This document shows positions 7,590 through 16,792 of a DNA stretch of 64,000 nucleotides, piece after piece. How positions within the stretch are numbered: the stretch's first letter is position 1; each line of letters starts with the position of its first letter. Source of the stretch: Streptomyces sp. NBC_01116. GTDB lineage: Bacteria; Actinomycetota; Actinomycetes; Streptomycetales; Streptomycetaceae. The stretch spans positions 8,107,501 through 8,171,500 of the forward strand of contig NZ_CP108644.1 in the NCBI RefSeq assembly GCF_041435495.1, written 5' to 3'. The notes below the pieces were generated by a model, which saw only the letters and a list, made by a program, of their open reading frames with translations, did not search any database and was not told where the DNA came from. Position numbers and translations under genes: made by a program.

Positions 7590-10541
7590 CTACCGCTCGG
7601 CCCGTGCGCCGTTCGGAGCGCCGGAGACCGTGAACTGCGAACCGGGCTCGATGAGCACGTGGCCGTCGCGCGAACCGGTGATCGTCACGTTGGTGAGCGA
7701 CGCGTTGCCGCGCGCGCCGCCCATCGCGAGGATGCCGGATCCGTTGTTGGACTTGTCGATCCGGACGTTCTCGATCTTGACGTTCTGCATCAGGCCGCCG
7801 CCCGTCTTGAACTGGATGCCGTCATAGGTGGAGTCGATGATGTCCGTGTCGCGGATCGTGACTCCGGGGATCGGCAGATTCTGTGGGAAGAGGGTGATCG
7901 CGCCGAACTCCTGGTCCTCGTTCCAGAAGGCTCCGCCGGTGCGGTACAGGCCGTTGTTGGCGATCAGCGTCTGCCCGGAGAAGGGCAGCGGGTCATGGTC
8001 GGTCGCCAGCATGATGGCCGGGTAGTTCATCGTGTCGGAGATCAGGTTGTTCTCGATCTTGTTGCCGTAACCCCCGTAGATCGCGATGCCGTTGGCGCGC
8101 CACGGGAGCTGGATGGTGTTGTTGCGGAAGCTGTTGTCGTGGCCGATGTCGACGGACTGGTCCTTGACGTACTTGCTGGACCAGACCGCGAGGGCGTCGT
8201 CGCCGGTGTTGCGGAACGACGAGTTGTAGACCGTGGAGTTGCGGGTGCCGTTGGCGAAGTTGATGCCGTCGGCGTACGTGTTGCGGATCCGCATCCCGGT
8301 GAACTCGACGCCGTCGCCCGGGTTCCACAGCTCGGGGATGTTGGTGAAGTCGCGACCGGCCCAGACGCCCACGTTGGCGTGCTCGATCCAGACGCCGCTG
8401 ATCTTCGTGTCCTTGCCGAACCGGCCGTTCAGCGCGACGCCGCCCTCGTGGTTGCCGTCACCGCCGCGAATGGTGCCGGAGCCGAAGATGGCGATGTCGG
8501 AGATTTGCGTGTTCTCGTCGATGTCGAAACCGAAGTTGCCCTCGTGCGGGTGGTTGATGCCGCCCGCCTCGTGCGGCGGGGTGAGGGTGTAGAGCTGGGA
8601 GTGCCACATGCCCGCGCCCCGGATCGTCACATCACGGATGCCGACCTGGTTGAACTGACCCCGGTCGAGCGGGTCGTCGGTGAGGATCTTCTGCTCCTGG
8701 CGCCACTGGCCGGCCGGGATCCACACGCAGTCGATCTGACCGTTCTGGTTCGCCGTCACCGCGCGCTGGATCGCCGCCGTGTCGTCGATCCCGTCGTTCG
8801 CCACCGCGCCGTACGTCGTGATGGACACACAGCCCGAGGGCTGGGCCGAGGGCGCCGCCACCTGCTCCAGGTCGATCAGGTCGATGATGTAGAAGGAGGC
8901 GTTGTCGCTCGCGTCGCGCTGGAGCCGGAACTTCGTGCCCGCCGGATAGGTCTGCGTGAGCAGGGCGTGCGACTCGTCGAACAGCCGCCGTGCGTCGCCG
9001 CCGGGGGTGTTGGTGAGCCCCTCGGGGCTGTCGGTGTTCCCGTACAGCCAGCTGTGCTTCGAGGAGAGGTCGATCTTGCGGACGAACTGGCCGTTGGCGT
9101 AGAGGCTGATGGTCGCCTCGCGGCCGCCACCGCCCGGTGCGTCGGGGATGGAGTTGCGCACGACGACGGAGTTCGACGGGGCGGTCGAGGTGAACTCCAC
9201 GAACTGTCCGGTGGAGTTGAGCCGCACCGACTCGCGTCCTGAGGACTCGGTGGCGAAGTTCGTGTGCCCGAAGGTGCGCTCGGCGTCCGACTTCAGCAGC
9301 GTGCCCTGGTAGGTGGCGTTCTCCGCCTCCAGCTCGGTGTACGGCACGGCCGCGCCGCGGCCGACGACGATGGAGCGGGCGAAGGTGTTGTTGGTCTCGC
9401 TGGTCTCCGCGACCCGGTTCGTGGCGTCCGCGGTGGCGGTCAGCGTCGCGCCGCCGCTCGCCGCCGTCCAGCTGCCGCCGATCGTGACGTTCGCGGTCGC
9501 GCCCGCCGCGATGGCCGGTGCGGTGCCGTTGAGCGTCGTGGAACCGACGGTCAGACGGGTGATCGTGCCCGCGCTCACCGCGCTGGTGCCGCGGTTGTGC
9601 ACCGCCACGGTGAAGGTGACCGCCGCGCCGACGGCCGGGTTGGCCGGGCTGGCGGAGATGGAGCGGACCTCCAGGTCGGGGCCGGGGCTCTGCCCGACGA
9701 CCAGCGGGGTCGCGGTGGTGCGGCTGTTGTTGGCGTTGTCCGACTCGATGACCGTGTCGGTCGGGTCCACCAGCGCCGAGACGGTGTACGAGCCCTGCGG
9801 CCGCTTGCCGACCGCGACCAAGACCGGGGCCGACGCTCCCGCGCCGAGCGGCCCCACCGGCGCGCTGCCCACGACCGCGCCGCCCAGGCTCACCTGGACG
9901 GTCGTCGCGGGGGAGGCGGCCGTACCGGCGTTGCGGACGGTCCCCTGGACGGTGATGTCGTCCGTCTCGGACGGGGACGAGGGGCTCCAGGACAGCGCGC
10001 TCACGGTCAGGTCCGGGTTGGGCGCGGCCGTCCCCAGGACCTGGACCTCGGCGATCTGCGCGCCGGGCGCCCCGGTGTTGGCGAAGAACCTGAGCTGGAG
10101 GTCGGCGGCCCTGCCGTCCACCGGGATCGTCACCGTGTTCTGGTTGCCCGACGGGTTGAACGCGTAGCCGGCGCGGGCCCGGAGCGAGGTGAACGCGGTG
10201 CCGTCCTGGGTCCGGCCGAGCACCTGGATGTCCTGGGTCCGGCTGCCCCAGATCGGGTCGGGGTTGAGCTTGACCACCACGGACTGCAGGTCCGCGTCGG
10301 CGCCGAGCTTCACCGTGAGGTCGGCCGGCAGTCCGTTCGACTCCCAGTAGGTGTTGACCTTGCCGTCGTTGGCGTTGGGGGCCGGGAACCCGCCGTGCGA
10401 TCCGCTGGCGACGACGGGCTTGCCCCGGGCCAGATCGGTGGTCTCAGCCGCGCTCGCGGCGACGGGCAGGAGCCCGACCGAGACCATCCCGGCTATCAGC
10501 AGCCCGGTGATCGACTGTCCGGTGAGTCTTTTCCATCTCAT
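7590..10541 (-). CDS. Large secreted beta-helix glycosidase (GH87-like) with CBM and CARDB domains
   Basis: A 983-residue secreted protein. Residues 1-32 are a signal peptide ending VAASAAE. An F5/8 type C-like carbohydrate-binding domain follows (about 33-165; DLARGKPVVAS, YWESNG, IAEVQVLG), then two CARDB-like repeats (about 170-275 and 285-390; VRNAGT, ESDNANNS, HNRGTSA, ETSETNNT). A CBM35/CBM6-like module (about 395-565, YTELEAENATYQG) comes next. The last 400 residues form a right-handed beta-helix with repeated turns (ISDIAIFGSGTIRGG, DGVEFTGMRIRN, NTGDDALAVWSS, KIENNLISD). The order and the TGDDALAVWSS segment resemble GH87 mycodextranase/alpha-1,3-glucanases, so fungal or microbial alpha-glucan is the likely target. 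Start at ATG 10541 with GAGGA upstream. It has its own terminator. Confidence 0.82.
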   Translation of the reverse strand: MRWKRLTGQSITGLLIAGMVSVGLLPVAASAAETTDLARGKPVVASGSHGGFPAPNANDGKVNTYWESNGLPADLTVKLGADADLQSVVVKLNPDPIWGSRTQDIQVLGRTQDGTAFTSLRARAGYAFNPSGNQNTVTIPVDGRAADLQLRFFANTGAPGAQIAEVQVLGTAAPNPDLTVSALSWSPSSPSETDDITVQGTVRNAGTAASPATTVQVSLGGAVVGSAPVGPLGAGASAPVLVAVGKRPQGSYTVSALVDPTDTVIESDNANNSRTTATPLVVGQSPGPDLEVRSISASPANPAVGAAVTFTVAVHNRGTSAVSAGTITRLTVGSTTLNGTAPAIAAGATANVTIGGSWTAASGGATLTATADATNRVAETSETNNTFARSIVVGRGAAVPYTELEAENATYQGTLLKSDAERTFGHTNFATESSGRESVRLNSTGQFVEFTSTAPSNSVVVRNSIPDAPGGGGREATISLYANGQFVRKIDLSSKHSWLYGNTDSPEGLTNTPGGDARRLFDESHALLTQTYPAGTKFRLQRDASDNASFYIIDLIDLEQVAAPSAQPSGCVSITTYGAVANDGIDDTAAIQRAVTANQNGQIDCVWIPAGQWRQEQKILTDDPLDRGQFNQVGIRDVTIRGAGMWHSQLYTLTPPHEAGGINHPHEGNFGFDIDENTQISDIAIFGSGTIRGGDGNHEGGVALNGRFGKDTKISGVWIEHANVGVWAGRDFTNIPELWNPGDGVEFTGMRIRNTYADGINFANGTRNSTVYNSSFRNTGDDALAVWSSKYVKDQSVDIGHDNSFRNNTIQLPWRANGIAIYGGYGNKIENNLISDTMNYPAIMLATDHDPLPFSGQTLIANNGLYRTGGAFWNEDQEFGAITLFPQNLPIPGVTIRDTDIIDSTYDGIQFKTGGGLMQNVKIENVRIDKSNNGSGILAMGGARGNASLTNVTITGSRDGHVLIEPGSQFTVSGAPNGARAER

Positions 10542-10705
10542 GATGTCCTCTGCTTCCACGATATTTGAGTCCACAAGTCAATCTTTTGCGGTGAGAGGTT
10601 CATAGATTTCTGCCCTGTTTCTGATTTGTCAACGGTCTTCGCATGGCCATGTCATTCGGGTGTCTTGGCTGACGCGACGTCAGATCAGTGTTCGGGTGGG
10701 CTCGT
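10542..10705 (-). promoter_or_regulatory. Promoter region of the glycosidase gene
   Basis: Compared with the flanking genes this 164-base gap is AT-rich. Read on the minus strand it holds a perfect TTGACA at 10632-10627 as a possible -35. The imperfect palindrome TTGACTTGTGGACTCAA (10581-10565) lies close to the start codon and could be a sugar-repressor operator. No experimental site is known to me; positions are read by eye. Confidence 0.35.
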
Positions 10706-11668
10706 TCAGGCCCCGGCGGCACCCCGGGCCAGCAGCAGCGCCAGATCCACCGCCGCCACGGCCACCGCTCCGGCCAGGGCGGCCTTGCGCCACCGGCGGC
10801 CGAGAGCCGGGCCCACGAGCGAGGCCGCACCGGCCAGGGCGAGCGCTGCCGCACCCCCGCCGTCCACCGGCCCTGGCGGCCCGAACGCCAGCACCGCCGT
10901 GGCGCCGAGCAGCGGCACCGGCAGCAGCAGCCGGGTGCCCCGGTCGCCCAGCCGGTGCGGGAGGCCCCGGATCCCGGCCGCCCGGTCCGCCGCGATGTCC
11001 GGGAGCGTGTCGGCCAGATGCGCCGCGAACCCGAGCAGCGCCCCGGCTGTCACCGTCCACCACCGGGGCCACGGCCCGCCGGGCAGGGAGAGGGCGACGG
11101 TGGCGGGCAGGGCGCCGAATCCGGCCACGTACGGCAGCCAGGACAGGGCGGTGGCCTTGAGCCGCAGGTTGTAGAGCCAGGCCGCGGCGACCGCGGCGAG
11201 GTGCACCGTGCCGGCGAGGACCCCGCAGGCCAGCGAGAGCGGTACGCACAGGGCGAGCGCGATCGTCGCCGCCGTCCACACCGCACGCGCCCCGACCGTG
11301 CCGTCGGCCGCGGGCTTCCCCCGGCGGCCGGCGTCGGCGTCCCGCCGCGCGTCGTACGCGTCGTTGCACCAGCCCACCGAGAGCTGGCCGGTCAGCACCG
11401 CCGCCGTGACCAGCGCGGAGCGGGGGCCGCCGAGACCGGAGCCGAGCGCGAGGGCGAAGGTGAGCGCGGTCACCGCGAGCGCCGGTCCCGGGTGGCACGC
11501 GAGCGCGAGCCCCGCGACCCTGCCGCGCCGCCCCGCGCCGGCGGGATCCGCCGCGGCAGGCCCGGCATCGGCCGCGTCCGCTCCGACCGGCCCGGCGTCG
11601 ACCGGGTCCGCTCCGACCGGCCCGGCCGGATCCGCTCCGGCCGGGCTCACCCTGTCCGTGGCGTCCAT
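10706..11668 (-). CDS. UbiA-family prenyltransferase
   Basis: A 320-residue integral membrane protein with about eight hydrophobic segments. It shows the two Asp-rich motifs of UbiA enzymes: NDAYDARRDAD (about 110-120) and DTLPDIAADRAAG (about 225-237), which bind Mg2+-diphosphate of an isoprenoid donor. Members attach prenyl chains to aromatic acceptors or make related lipids. It is divergent from srsABC with 118 bases between, so a role with those phenolic lipids is plausible but not shown. The first 50 residues are an unusual low-complexity Ala/Asp/Gly/Pro stretch made of degenerate repeats (GADPAGPVGADP...), encoded by near-repeats at 11540-11650. The true start could be further downstream, after this stretch. 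Confidence 0.85.
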   Translation of the reverse strand: MDATDRVSPAGADPAGPVGADPVDAGPVGADAADAGPAAADPAGAGRRGRVAGLALACHPGPALAVTALTFALALGSGLGGPRSALVTAAVLTGQLSVGWCNDAYDARRDADAGRRGKPAADGTVGARAVWTAATIALALCVPLSLACGVLAGTVHLAAVAAAWLYNLRLKATALSWLPYVAGFGALPATVALSLPGGPWPRWWTVTAGALLGFAAHLADTLPDIAADRAAGIRGLPHRLGDRGTRLLLPVPLLGATAVLAFGPPGPVDGGGAAALALAGAASLVGPALGRRWRKAALAGAVAVAAVDLALLLARGAAGA

Positions 11669-11786
11669 CGGGCGATCGTAGGGGCCTGGCGCCCCGTCAA
11701 TGCGACGACAGGGCGGGTCCTTTACGCCGTTACATCGGTTCTTGTGGGCAGGATGGGGCCATGACGCCACCGACGCAGGAGGCAGA

Positions 11787-12839
11787 ATGACCCGCATCGC
11801 CGCGGTTCACGGGGCCCTGCCGCCCCACCGCCACACCCAGCGCGAGGTCACCGACATGGTGGCCCGCACCTGCCTGCCGCCCGGAGCCGACCGCCGCGTC
11901 CTGGACCGGCTCCACGAAAACGCCCGGGTCCGCACCCGGCACACCGTGCTGCCCCTGGACGGCTACCGCGAACTCGACGGCTTCGGCGCGTCCAACGACG
12001 TGTTCATCCGGTCCGCCGTGGACCTCGGCGCCCAGGCCGTACGCGGTGCGCTGCGGGCGGCGGGGCTGCGGCCCACCGATGTGGACCTGCTGATGTTCAC
12101 CTCGGTCACGGGCATCGCCGCCCCCTCCGTCGACGCCCGGCTCGTGACCCGGCTGGGCATGAGGTCGGACGTCAAACGGCTGCCCGTCTTCGGCCTCGGC
12201 TGCGTCGCCGGAGCCGCCGGGACGGCCCGGCTGCACGACTACCTCCTCGGCCGCCCCGACGACGTGGCCGTGCTCCTGTCGGTCGAGCTCTGCTCCCTCA
12301 CCTTCCAGCGCGACGACGCGTCGCCCGCCAACCTGGTGGCGACCGCGCTGTTCGGCGACGGAGCCGCCGCCGTGGTCGCCCTCGGCGGCCGACGGGCCGT
12401 CGCCGGCCCCGAGATCGTGGCCACCCGCAGCCGGATGTACCCGGACACCGAGCACGTCATGGGCTGGGACGTCGGCTCCACCGGGTTCCGCGTCGTCCTC
12501 GATCCGGCCGTCCCCGACGTCGTACGCCAGTACCTCGCCGACGACGTACGGGAGTTCCTCGACGAGCACGGCCTCAAACCGAAGGACGTCGCCCACTGGG
12601 TGTGCCACCCGGGAGGCCCCAAGGTCCTGGAGACCGTCACCGAGGTCCTCGATCTGCCCGACGGCGCGCTCGACGTCACCTGGCGCTCGCTGGCCGACGT
12701 CGGCAACCTGTCCTCGTCCTCGGTCCTGCACGTCCTGCGGGACACCATCGAACAGCGCCGCCCCGAGCCGGGAACCCCCGGACTGCTGCTGGCCATGGGC
12801 CCGGGATTCTGCTGCGAACTGGTGCTGCTGCGCTGGTAG
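11787..12839 (+). CDS. srsA: Type III polyketide synthase for alkylresorcinols (SrsA-like)
   Basis: A 350-residue chalcone-synthase-fold enzyme. The catalytic triad is visible: Cys139 in VFGLGCVAGAAG, His274 in WVCHPGGPK and Asn307 in VGNLSSSSVL. By analogy with S. griseus SrsA, it condenses a long-chain acyl starter with malonyl and methylmalonyl units to give alkylresorcinols. These are phenolic lipids that confer penicillin resistance in S. griseus. Start at ATG 11787 with AGGAGG four bases upstream; the longer frame from 11700 has no family sequence. The next two genes follow at 15 bases and with overlap, making a clear srsABC operon. The neighbouring divergent UbiA gene and the downstream exporter may be functionally linked. 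Confidence 0.93.
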   Translation: MTRIAAVHGALPPHRHTQREVTDMVARTCLPPGADRRVLDRLHENARVRTRHTVLPLDGYRELDGFGASNDVFIRSAVDLGAQAVRGALRAAGLRPTDVDLLMFTSVTGIAAPSVDARLVTRLGMRSDVKRLPVFGLGCVAGAAGTARLHDYLLGRPDDVAVLLSVELCSLTFQRDDASPANLVATALFGDGAAAVVALGGRRAVAGPEIVATRSRMYPDTEHVMGWDVGSTGFRVVLDPAVPDVVRQYLADDVREFLDEHGLKPKDVAHWVCHPGGPKVLETVTEVLDLPDGALDVTWRSLADVGNLSSSSVLHVLRDTIEQRRPEPGTPGLLLAMGPGFCCELVLLRW

Positions 12840-12854
12840 GAAGGAGAGACCCCC

Positions 12855-13388
12855 ATGACCTCGACCTGGTACACCCTCCTGGTACTGGCCGTCGCGGCCG
12901 AGCGCCTCGCCGAACTCGTCGTGGCCCGCCGCAACACCCGCTGGAGCCTCGCCCGGGGCGGCGTCGAGTCGGGCCGCGGGCACTATCCGGCGATGGTCGC
13001 GCTGCACACCGCACTCCTGCTCGGCTGTCTGGCGGAGGTCCGCCTCGCCGAACGCCCCTTCCCGGCCGTGCTGGGCTGGGCGATGGCCGTCGTCGTCGTG
13101 GCCTCGCAGGTGCTGCGCTGGTGGTGCATCCGCACCCTCGGCCCCCGCTGGAACACCCGGGTCATCGTGGTCCCCGGCCTGCCCCGGGTCACCGGCGGCC
13201 CCTACCGGTGGCTGAGCCACCCCAACTACGTCGCCGTCGCGGCCGAAGGCCTCGCGCTGCCCCTGGTCCACGGGGCCTGGGTGACCGCCCTCGTCTTCAC
13301 CGCACTCAACGCCGTGCTCATGGCGGTGCGGATCCGGTGCGAGGACGGGGCGCTCGCCCGCCTCCCGGCCGCGGACGCGCCCGCGTGA
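12855..13388 (+). CDS. srsB: Isoprenylcysteine carboxyl methyltransferase-family phenol O-methyltransferase (SrsB-like)
   Basis: A 177-residue membrane protein with several hydrophobic helices and the ICMT-family signature near the C terminus: PYRWLSHPNYVAV at about 115-127, then ALVFTALNAVLMAVRIRCED. In the S. griseus srs pathway the equivalent protein methylates the phenolic hydroxyl of the alkylresorcinol using SAM. RBS AGGAAGGAGAG precedes the ATG. Its TGA overlaps the GTG start of the next gene (GTGA), indicating translational coupling within srsABC. Confidence 0.88.
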   Translation: MTSTWYTLLVLAVAAERLAELVVARRNTRWSLARGGVESGRGHYPAMVALHTALLLGCLAEVRLAERPFPAVLGWAMAVVVVASQVLRWWCIRTLGPRWNTRVIVVPGLPRVTGGPYRWLSHPNYVAVAAEGLALPLVHGAWVTALVFTALNAVLMAVRIRCEDGALARLPAADAPA

Positions 13389-14401
13389 TCGACGTCCTGG
13401 TCGTGGGCGGCGGACCGGCCGGACTGGCCGCCGCGATCCGGGCCGCTTCGGCGGGCCTGGAGGCGGTGGTGGTCGAACCGCGCACCACCCCCGTCGACAA
13501 GGCGTGCGGCGAGGGCATCATGCCCGGCGGCGTCGCGGCCCTGCGCGACCTCGGCGTACGGGTGAGCGGCCACGACCTGAGCGGCATCCGCTACACCGAC
13601 GGCAGGCGCAGCGCGGAGGCGGCGTTCCGGGGCGGCCCCGGCGCGGGCGTCCGCCGCACCGAACTGCACACCGCCCTGCACGCGCGGGCCGCCGCCCTCG
13701 GCGTACGCGTCGTCGCCGCGAAGGCGGGGGAGATCCGCCAGGACGAGGACACCGTCACCGCCGCCGGACTCACCGCGCGCTGGCTCGTCGCCGCCGACGG
13801 CCTCCACTCGCCGCTGCGCCGCGCCCTGGGCCTCGACCGGCCCGTCACCGGGCCCGGACGCTACGGTCTGCGCCGCCACTACCCGCTCGCCCCGTGGACG
13901 GACCACGTCGAGGTGCACTGGTCGCGCCACGGCGAGGCGTACGTGACCCCGGTCGGCGAGCGCCTGGTGGGGGTGGCCGTCCTGAGCCGCGACCGCCGCC
14001 CCTACGACCGGCATCTGGCCGCCTTCCCCGCCCTCGCGGCCCGGCTCGCGGACAGCCCGGGAGCCACCCCCGTACGCGGGGCCGGGCCGCTGCGGCAGCG
14101 GGCACGGTCCCCGCGGGCCGGGCGCGTCCTGCTGGTCGGCGACGCCGCGGGCTACGTGGACGCCCTGACCGGGGAGGGGATCGCCCTCGCCGTGGCCACC
14201 GCGACGGCCGCGGTCGACTGCCTGACCGCAGGGCGGCCCGACGACTACCCGCGGCGGTGGGCGCGGGTCACCCGACGCTACCGCCTGCTCACCGCGGCCC
14301 TGCTGGGCGCCGCGGGCCATCCGTCCTCGGGCCGACTGATCGTCGCCGCCGCCCACCGGGCGCCCGTCCTCTTCCGCGCCGCGGTCCACGCCCTCCAGTG
14401 A
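13385..14401 (+). CDS. srsC: FAD-dependent hydroxylase of phenolic lipid biosynthesis (SrsC-like)
   Basis: A 338-residue flavoprotein monooxygenase. The FAD Rossmann motif VLVVGGGPAGLAAA is at residues 4-17 with CGEGIMPGG about 40 residues later. WLVAADGLHSPLRRALG (the DG motif, about 135-151) and VLLVGDAAGYVDALTGEGIALA (second FAD motif, GD) follow. In S. griseus the third srs enzyme hydroxylates the alkylresorcinol to a hydroquinone that oxidises to an alkylquinone. The GTG start is chosen because it overlaps the srsB stop and the Rossmann motif starts at once. Its 3' end is followed by an inverted repeat (14461-14498). Confidence 0.9.
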   Translation: MIDVLVVGGGPAGLAAAIRAASAGLEAVVVEPRTTPVDKACGEGIMPGGVAALRDLGVRVSGHDLSGIRYTDGRRSAEAAFRGGPGAGVRRTELHTALHARAAALGVRVVAAKAGEIRQDEDTVTAAGLTARWLVAADGLHSPLRRALGLDRPVTGPGRYGLRRHYPLAPWTDHVEVHWSRHGEAYVTPVGERLVGVAVLSRDRRPYDRHLAAFPALAARLADSPGATPVRGAGPLRQRARSPRAGRVLLVGDAAGYVDALTGEGIALAVATATAAVDCLTAGRPDDYPRRWARVTRRYRLLTAALLGAAGHPSSGRLIVAAAHRAPVLFRAAVHALQ

Positions 14402-14460
14402 AGCGGGGCGCGTCCGGGCCCCGGATCGTCCGAATGGCGGGGCTCCTGGTTCCGGCATAA

Positions 14461-14498
14461 CGTCGGTCGGGTGAGCGTCCGCGTTCATCCGACCGACG
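14461..14498. promoter_or_regulatory. 14-bp inverted repeat between srsC and the MFS gene
   Basis: CGTCGGTCGGGTGA (14461-14474) and TCATCCGACCGACG (14485-14498) pair with a single mismatch across a 10-base spacer. The position is 60 bases after the srsC stop and 58 before the exporter start. It can be the srs terminator or a dimeric repressor operator for the exporter; the sequence alone does not decide. Confidence 0.5.
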
Positions 14499-14556
14499 CG
14501 GAGACCGGCCGCCCCCCGGGGGCGCGCTGCCCTCGGCACGAGAGACGGCTTCCACT

Positions 14557-16239
14557 ATGACGGGCTCCCGAGCGACCCCCGCGGACACGGCGAAGTCCAC
14601 CGACCGGCACCACGGCGGACTGGCCCTCCTGGTCATCGCCTCGTGCCAGCTGATGGTGGTGCTCGACGTCACCATCGTCAACATCGCGCTTCCGCACATG
14701 CAGAAGGACCTGGGGTTCTCCACCGAGAACCTCTCCTGGGTCATCAACGCGTACACGCTGACGTTCGGCGGCCTGCTGCTGCTCGGCGGACGCCTCGGCG
14801 ACATCCTCGGCCGTCGGCGGGTCTTCATCTTCGGCGTGCTTCTCTTCGTCTTCGCCTCGCTGCTCGGCGGACTCTCGCAGGAGGGCTGGCAGCTGCTGGC
14901 CGCCCGCTCCCTCCAGGGCGTCGGCGGCGCGATCGCCTCACCCACCGCGCTGTCGCTGATCACCACCACCTTCCGCGAGGGCCCCGAACGCAACCGCGCG
15001 TTCGGGGTGTTCGCGGCCGTCTCGGCGGGCGGCAGCGCGATCGGGTTGCTGGCCGGCGGTGTGCTGGTGGAGTGGCTCGACTGGCGCTGGGTGCTGTTCG
15101 TCAACGTTCCCATCGGTCTGCTGATCGCCCTCGCGGCCCCTCGCTACATCCCCGAGTCCGAACGCCGTCCCGGCCACTTCGACGTGGCGGGCGCCCTCAC
15201 CTCCACGGCCGGCATGGTGCTGCTGGTCTACGGCTTCATCCGCGCTTCCGAGGAAGGGTGGACCGACCCGGTCACCCTCGGATCGTTCGGCGCCGCCGTG
15301 GTGCTCCTCGGTGTGTTCATCGCCATCGAGAGCCGCTCCAGACAGCCCATCACCCCGCTGGCGCTGTTTCGCGACCGCAACCGGGCCGGCACCTACACGA
15401 TGATGCTGTGCCTCTCCGCGGCCATCTTCGGGATGTTCTTCTTCCTGACCCTCTTCGTCCAGGACGTCCTCGACTTCAGCCCGCTGCGGGCCGGACTCGC
15501 CTTCCTGCCGGTGAGCGTCGTCATCGCGATCAGCGCGGGCCTGGCATCCCAGCTGCTGCCCCGGTGGGGGCCCAAACCCTTCATGGTCGTGGGCGCGATC
15601 CTGGCCGCCGCCGGGCTCGGCTGGCTCACGCGGACCGACGTCCACAGCTCCTACCTGGGCTCGATCCTCGGCCCGATGCTCGTCTTCGGCTTCGGCATGG
15701 GCATGCAGTTCGTGTCGCTGACCCTGATGGCGGTCTCGGGCGTCGCCCCGAAGGAGGCGGGCGCCGCGTCCGGCACCCTCAACGCCTCCCAGCAGGTCGG
15801 CGGGTCCCTGGGACTGTCGATCCTGGTCACGACGTTCGGGACGGCCAGCCGCAACGAGGCGACCGACCAGGCTCCGGCATTCCTCCAGGAGGCCACCCCC
15901 GCCCAGCTCCAGGAGTTCCGCAGGACCGGTCAGCTGCCGGGCCCCTGGGGGGACCAGGTCCTCACCTCGGGCGTCTCCAGCGCCTTCGTCGTCGCGGCGT
16001 GCTTCGCCGTGGTCGCCGCCATGGTCGCCCTGTTCGTCATCCAGGTCAGGCCCGCCGACCTGGCCCGCCTCCAGGGCGGCGCGGCACCGCTCGCCGGTGA
16101 GGGGACGGACGACGCCGAAACGGACGGGGCACGGCCCGGCAGCACGGACGGGGCACGGCCCGGAACGGACGAGCAACGGCCGGACATCGACGAGCCACGG
16201 CCCGACCCGGGCGCCGAACGACCCGCGAAAGAGAGCTGA
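14557..16239 (+). CDS. DHA2-type MFS drug/metabolite exporter
   Basis: A 560-residue membrane protein of the EmrB/QacA class with about 14 predicted helices. Signatures include LDVTIVNIALP (motif D1, about 29-39), WVINAYTLTFGGLLLLGGRLGDILGRRRV split as WVINAYTLTFGGL and GGRLGDILGRRR (motif A), and GGAIASPTALSLI. Proton-driven export of hydrophobic or amphipathic compounds is expected; the position after srsABC suggests phenolic lipids or an antibiotic as cargo. The last 50 residues are a hydrophilic tail with repeated ARPG/RPD units (DGARPG twice, then EQRPDIDEPRPDPG) encoded by near-repeated DNA at 16124-16170. The VOC protein gene follows after 3 bases, so the two are co-transcribed. Confidence 0.9.
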   Translation: MTGSRATPADTAKSTDRHHGGLALLVIASCQLMVVLDVTIVNIALPHMQKDLGFSTENLSWVINAYTLTFGGLLLLGGRLGDILGRRRVFIFGVLLFVFASLLGGLSQEGWQLLAARSLQGVGGAIASPTALSLITTTFREGPERNRAFGVFAAVSAGGSAIGLLAGGVLVEWLDWRWVLFVNVPIGLLIALAAPRYIPESERRPGHFDVAGALTSTAGMVLLVYGFIRASEEGWTDPVTLGSFGAAVVLLGVFIAIESRSRQPITPLALFRDRNRAGTYTMMLCLSAAIFGMFFFLTLFVQDVLDFSPLRAGLAFLPVSVVIAISAGLASQLLPRWGPKPFMVVGAILAAAGLGWLTRTDVHSSYLGSILGPMLVFGFGMGMQFVSLTLMAVSGVAPKEAGAASGTLNASQQVGGSLGLSILVTTFGTASRNEATDQAPAFLQEATPAQLQEFRRTGQLPGPWGDQVLTSGVSSAFVVAACFAVVAAMVALFVIQVRPADLARLQGGAAPLAGEGTDDAETDGARPGSTDGARPGTDEQRPDIDEPRPDPGAERPAKES

Positions 16240-16242
16240 ACC

Positions 16243-16698
16243 ATGGACTGGATCCTCGAAGTGATCGTGCTGCCCGTGACCGACGTCGACCGGGCCCGGG
16301 ACTTCTACCGGGACAGGATCGGCTTCCACGTCGACCTCGACGACGAGGTGATGCCGGGCGCCCGCGTCGTCCAGCTGACGCCCCCCGGATCCGGCTGTTC
16401 GATCGCCCTCACCGCCGGGCTGCCCAACCCGACCGGAACCCCGCAGCCGGGCACGTACCACGGACTCCAGCTCTGCGTCACCGACATCGACGCCGCGCAC
16501 GCCGAACTGGTCGGCCGGGGCGTCGAGGTCTCCGAACCGCAGCGGTACACCCCCGACGACGGGGCGACCTTCATGTATTTCACCGACCCGGACGGCAACG
16601 GCTGGGCGGTGCAGGAGTACCGCCGCCGGAAGACCGAACCCCTGCACAAGGTCCTCGCCGACCTGGCCGGGAGCGACGACGGGGACACGGTGGGGTGA
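16243..16698 (+). CDS. VOC-superfamily (glyoxalase/bleomycin-resistance fold) protein
   Basis: A 151-residue protein with the paired beta-alpha-beta-beta-beta units of the vicinal oxygen chelate fold: ILEVIVLPVTDVDRARDFYRD at the start (read as VLPVTDVDRARDFY) and FMYFTDPDGNGWAVQEY near residue 110-126. Family members are metal-dependent enzymes or drug-binding resistance proteins. The substrate cannot be read from sequence. It begins 3 bases after the exporter, so a joint resistance role is a fair guess. Confidence 0.85.
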   Translation: MDWILEVIVLPVTDVDRARDFYRDRIGFHVDLDDEVMPGARVVQLTPPGSGCSIALTAGLPNPTGTPQPGTYHGLQLCVTDIDAAHAELVGRGVEVSEPQRYTPDDGATFMYFTDPDGNGWAVQEYRRRKTEPLHKVLADLAGSDDGDTVG

Positions 16699-16792
16699 AC
16701 CGGATACGGAGGTGGATCGGCCCGCGCCCGGTCCACCAGAATGCTCCCCGTATCGAGTGCAGAGATCCATCAGCGCAAGGGAGCGGCATCCA

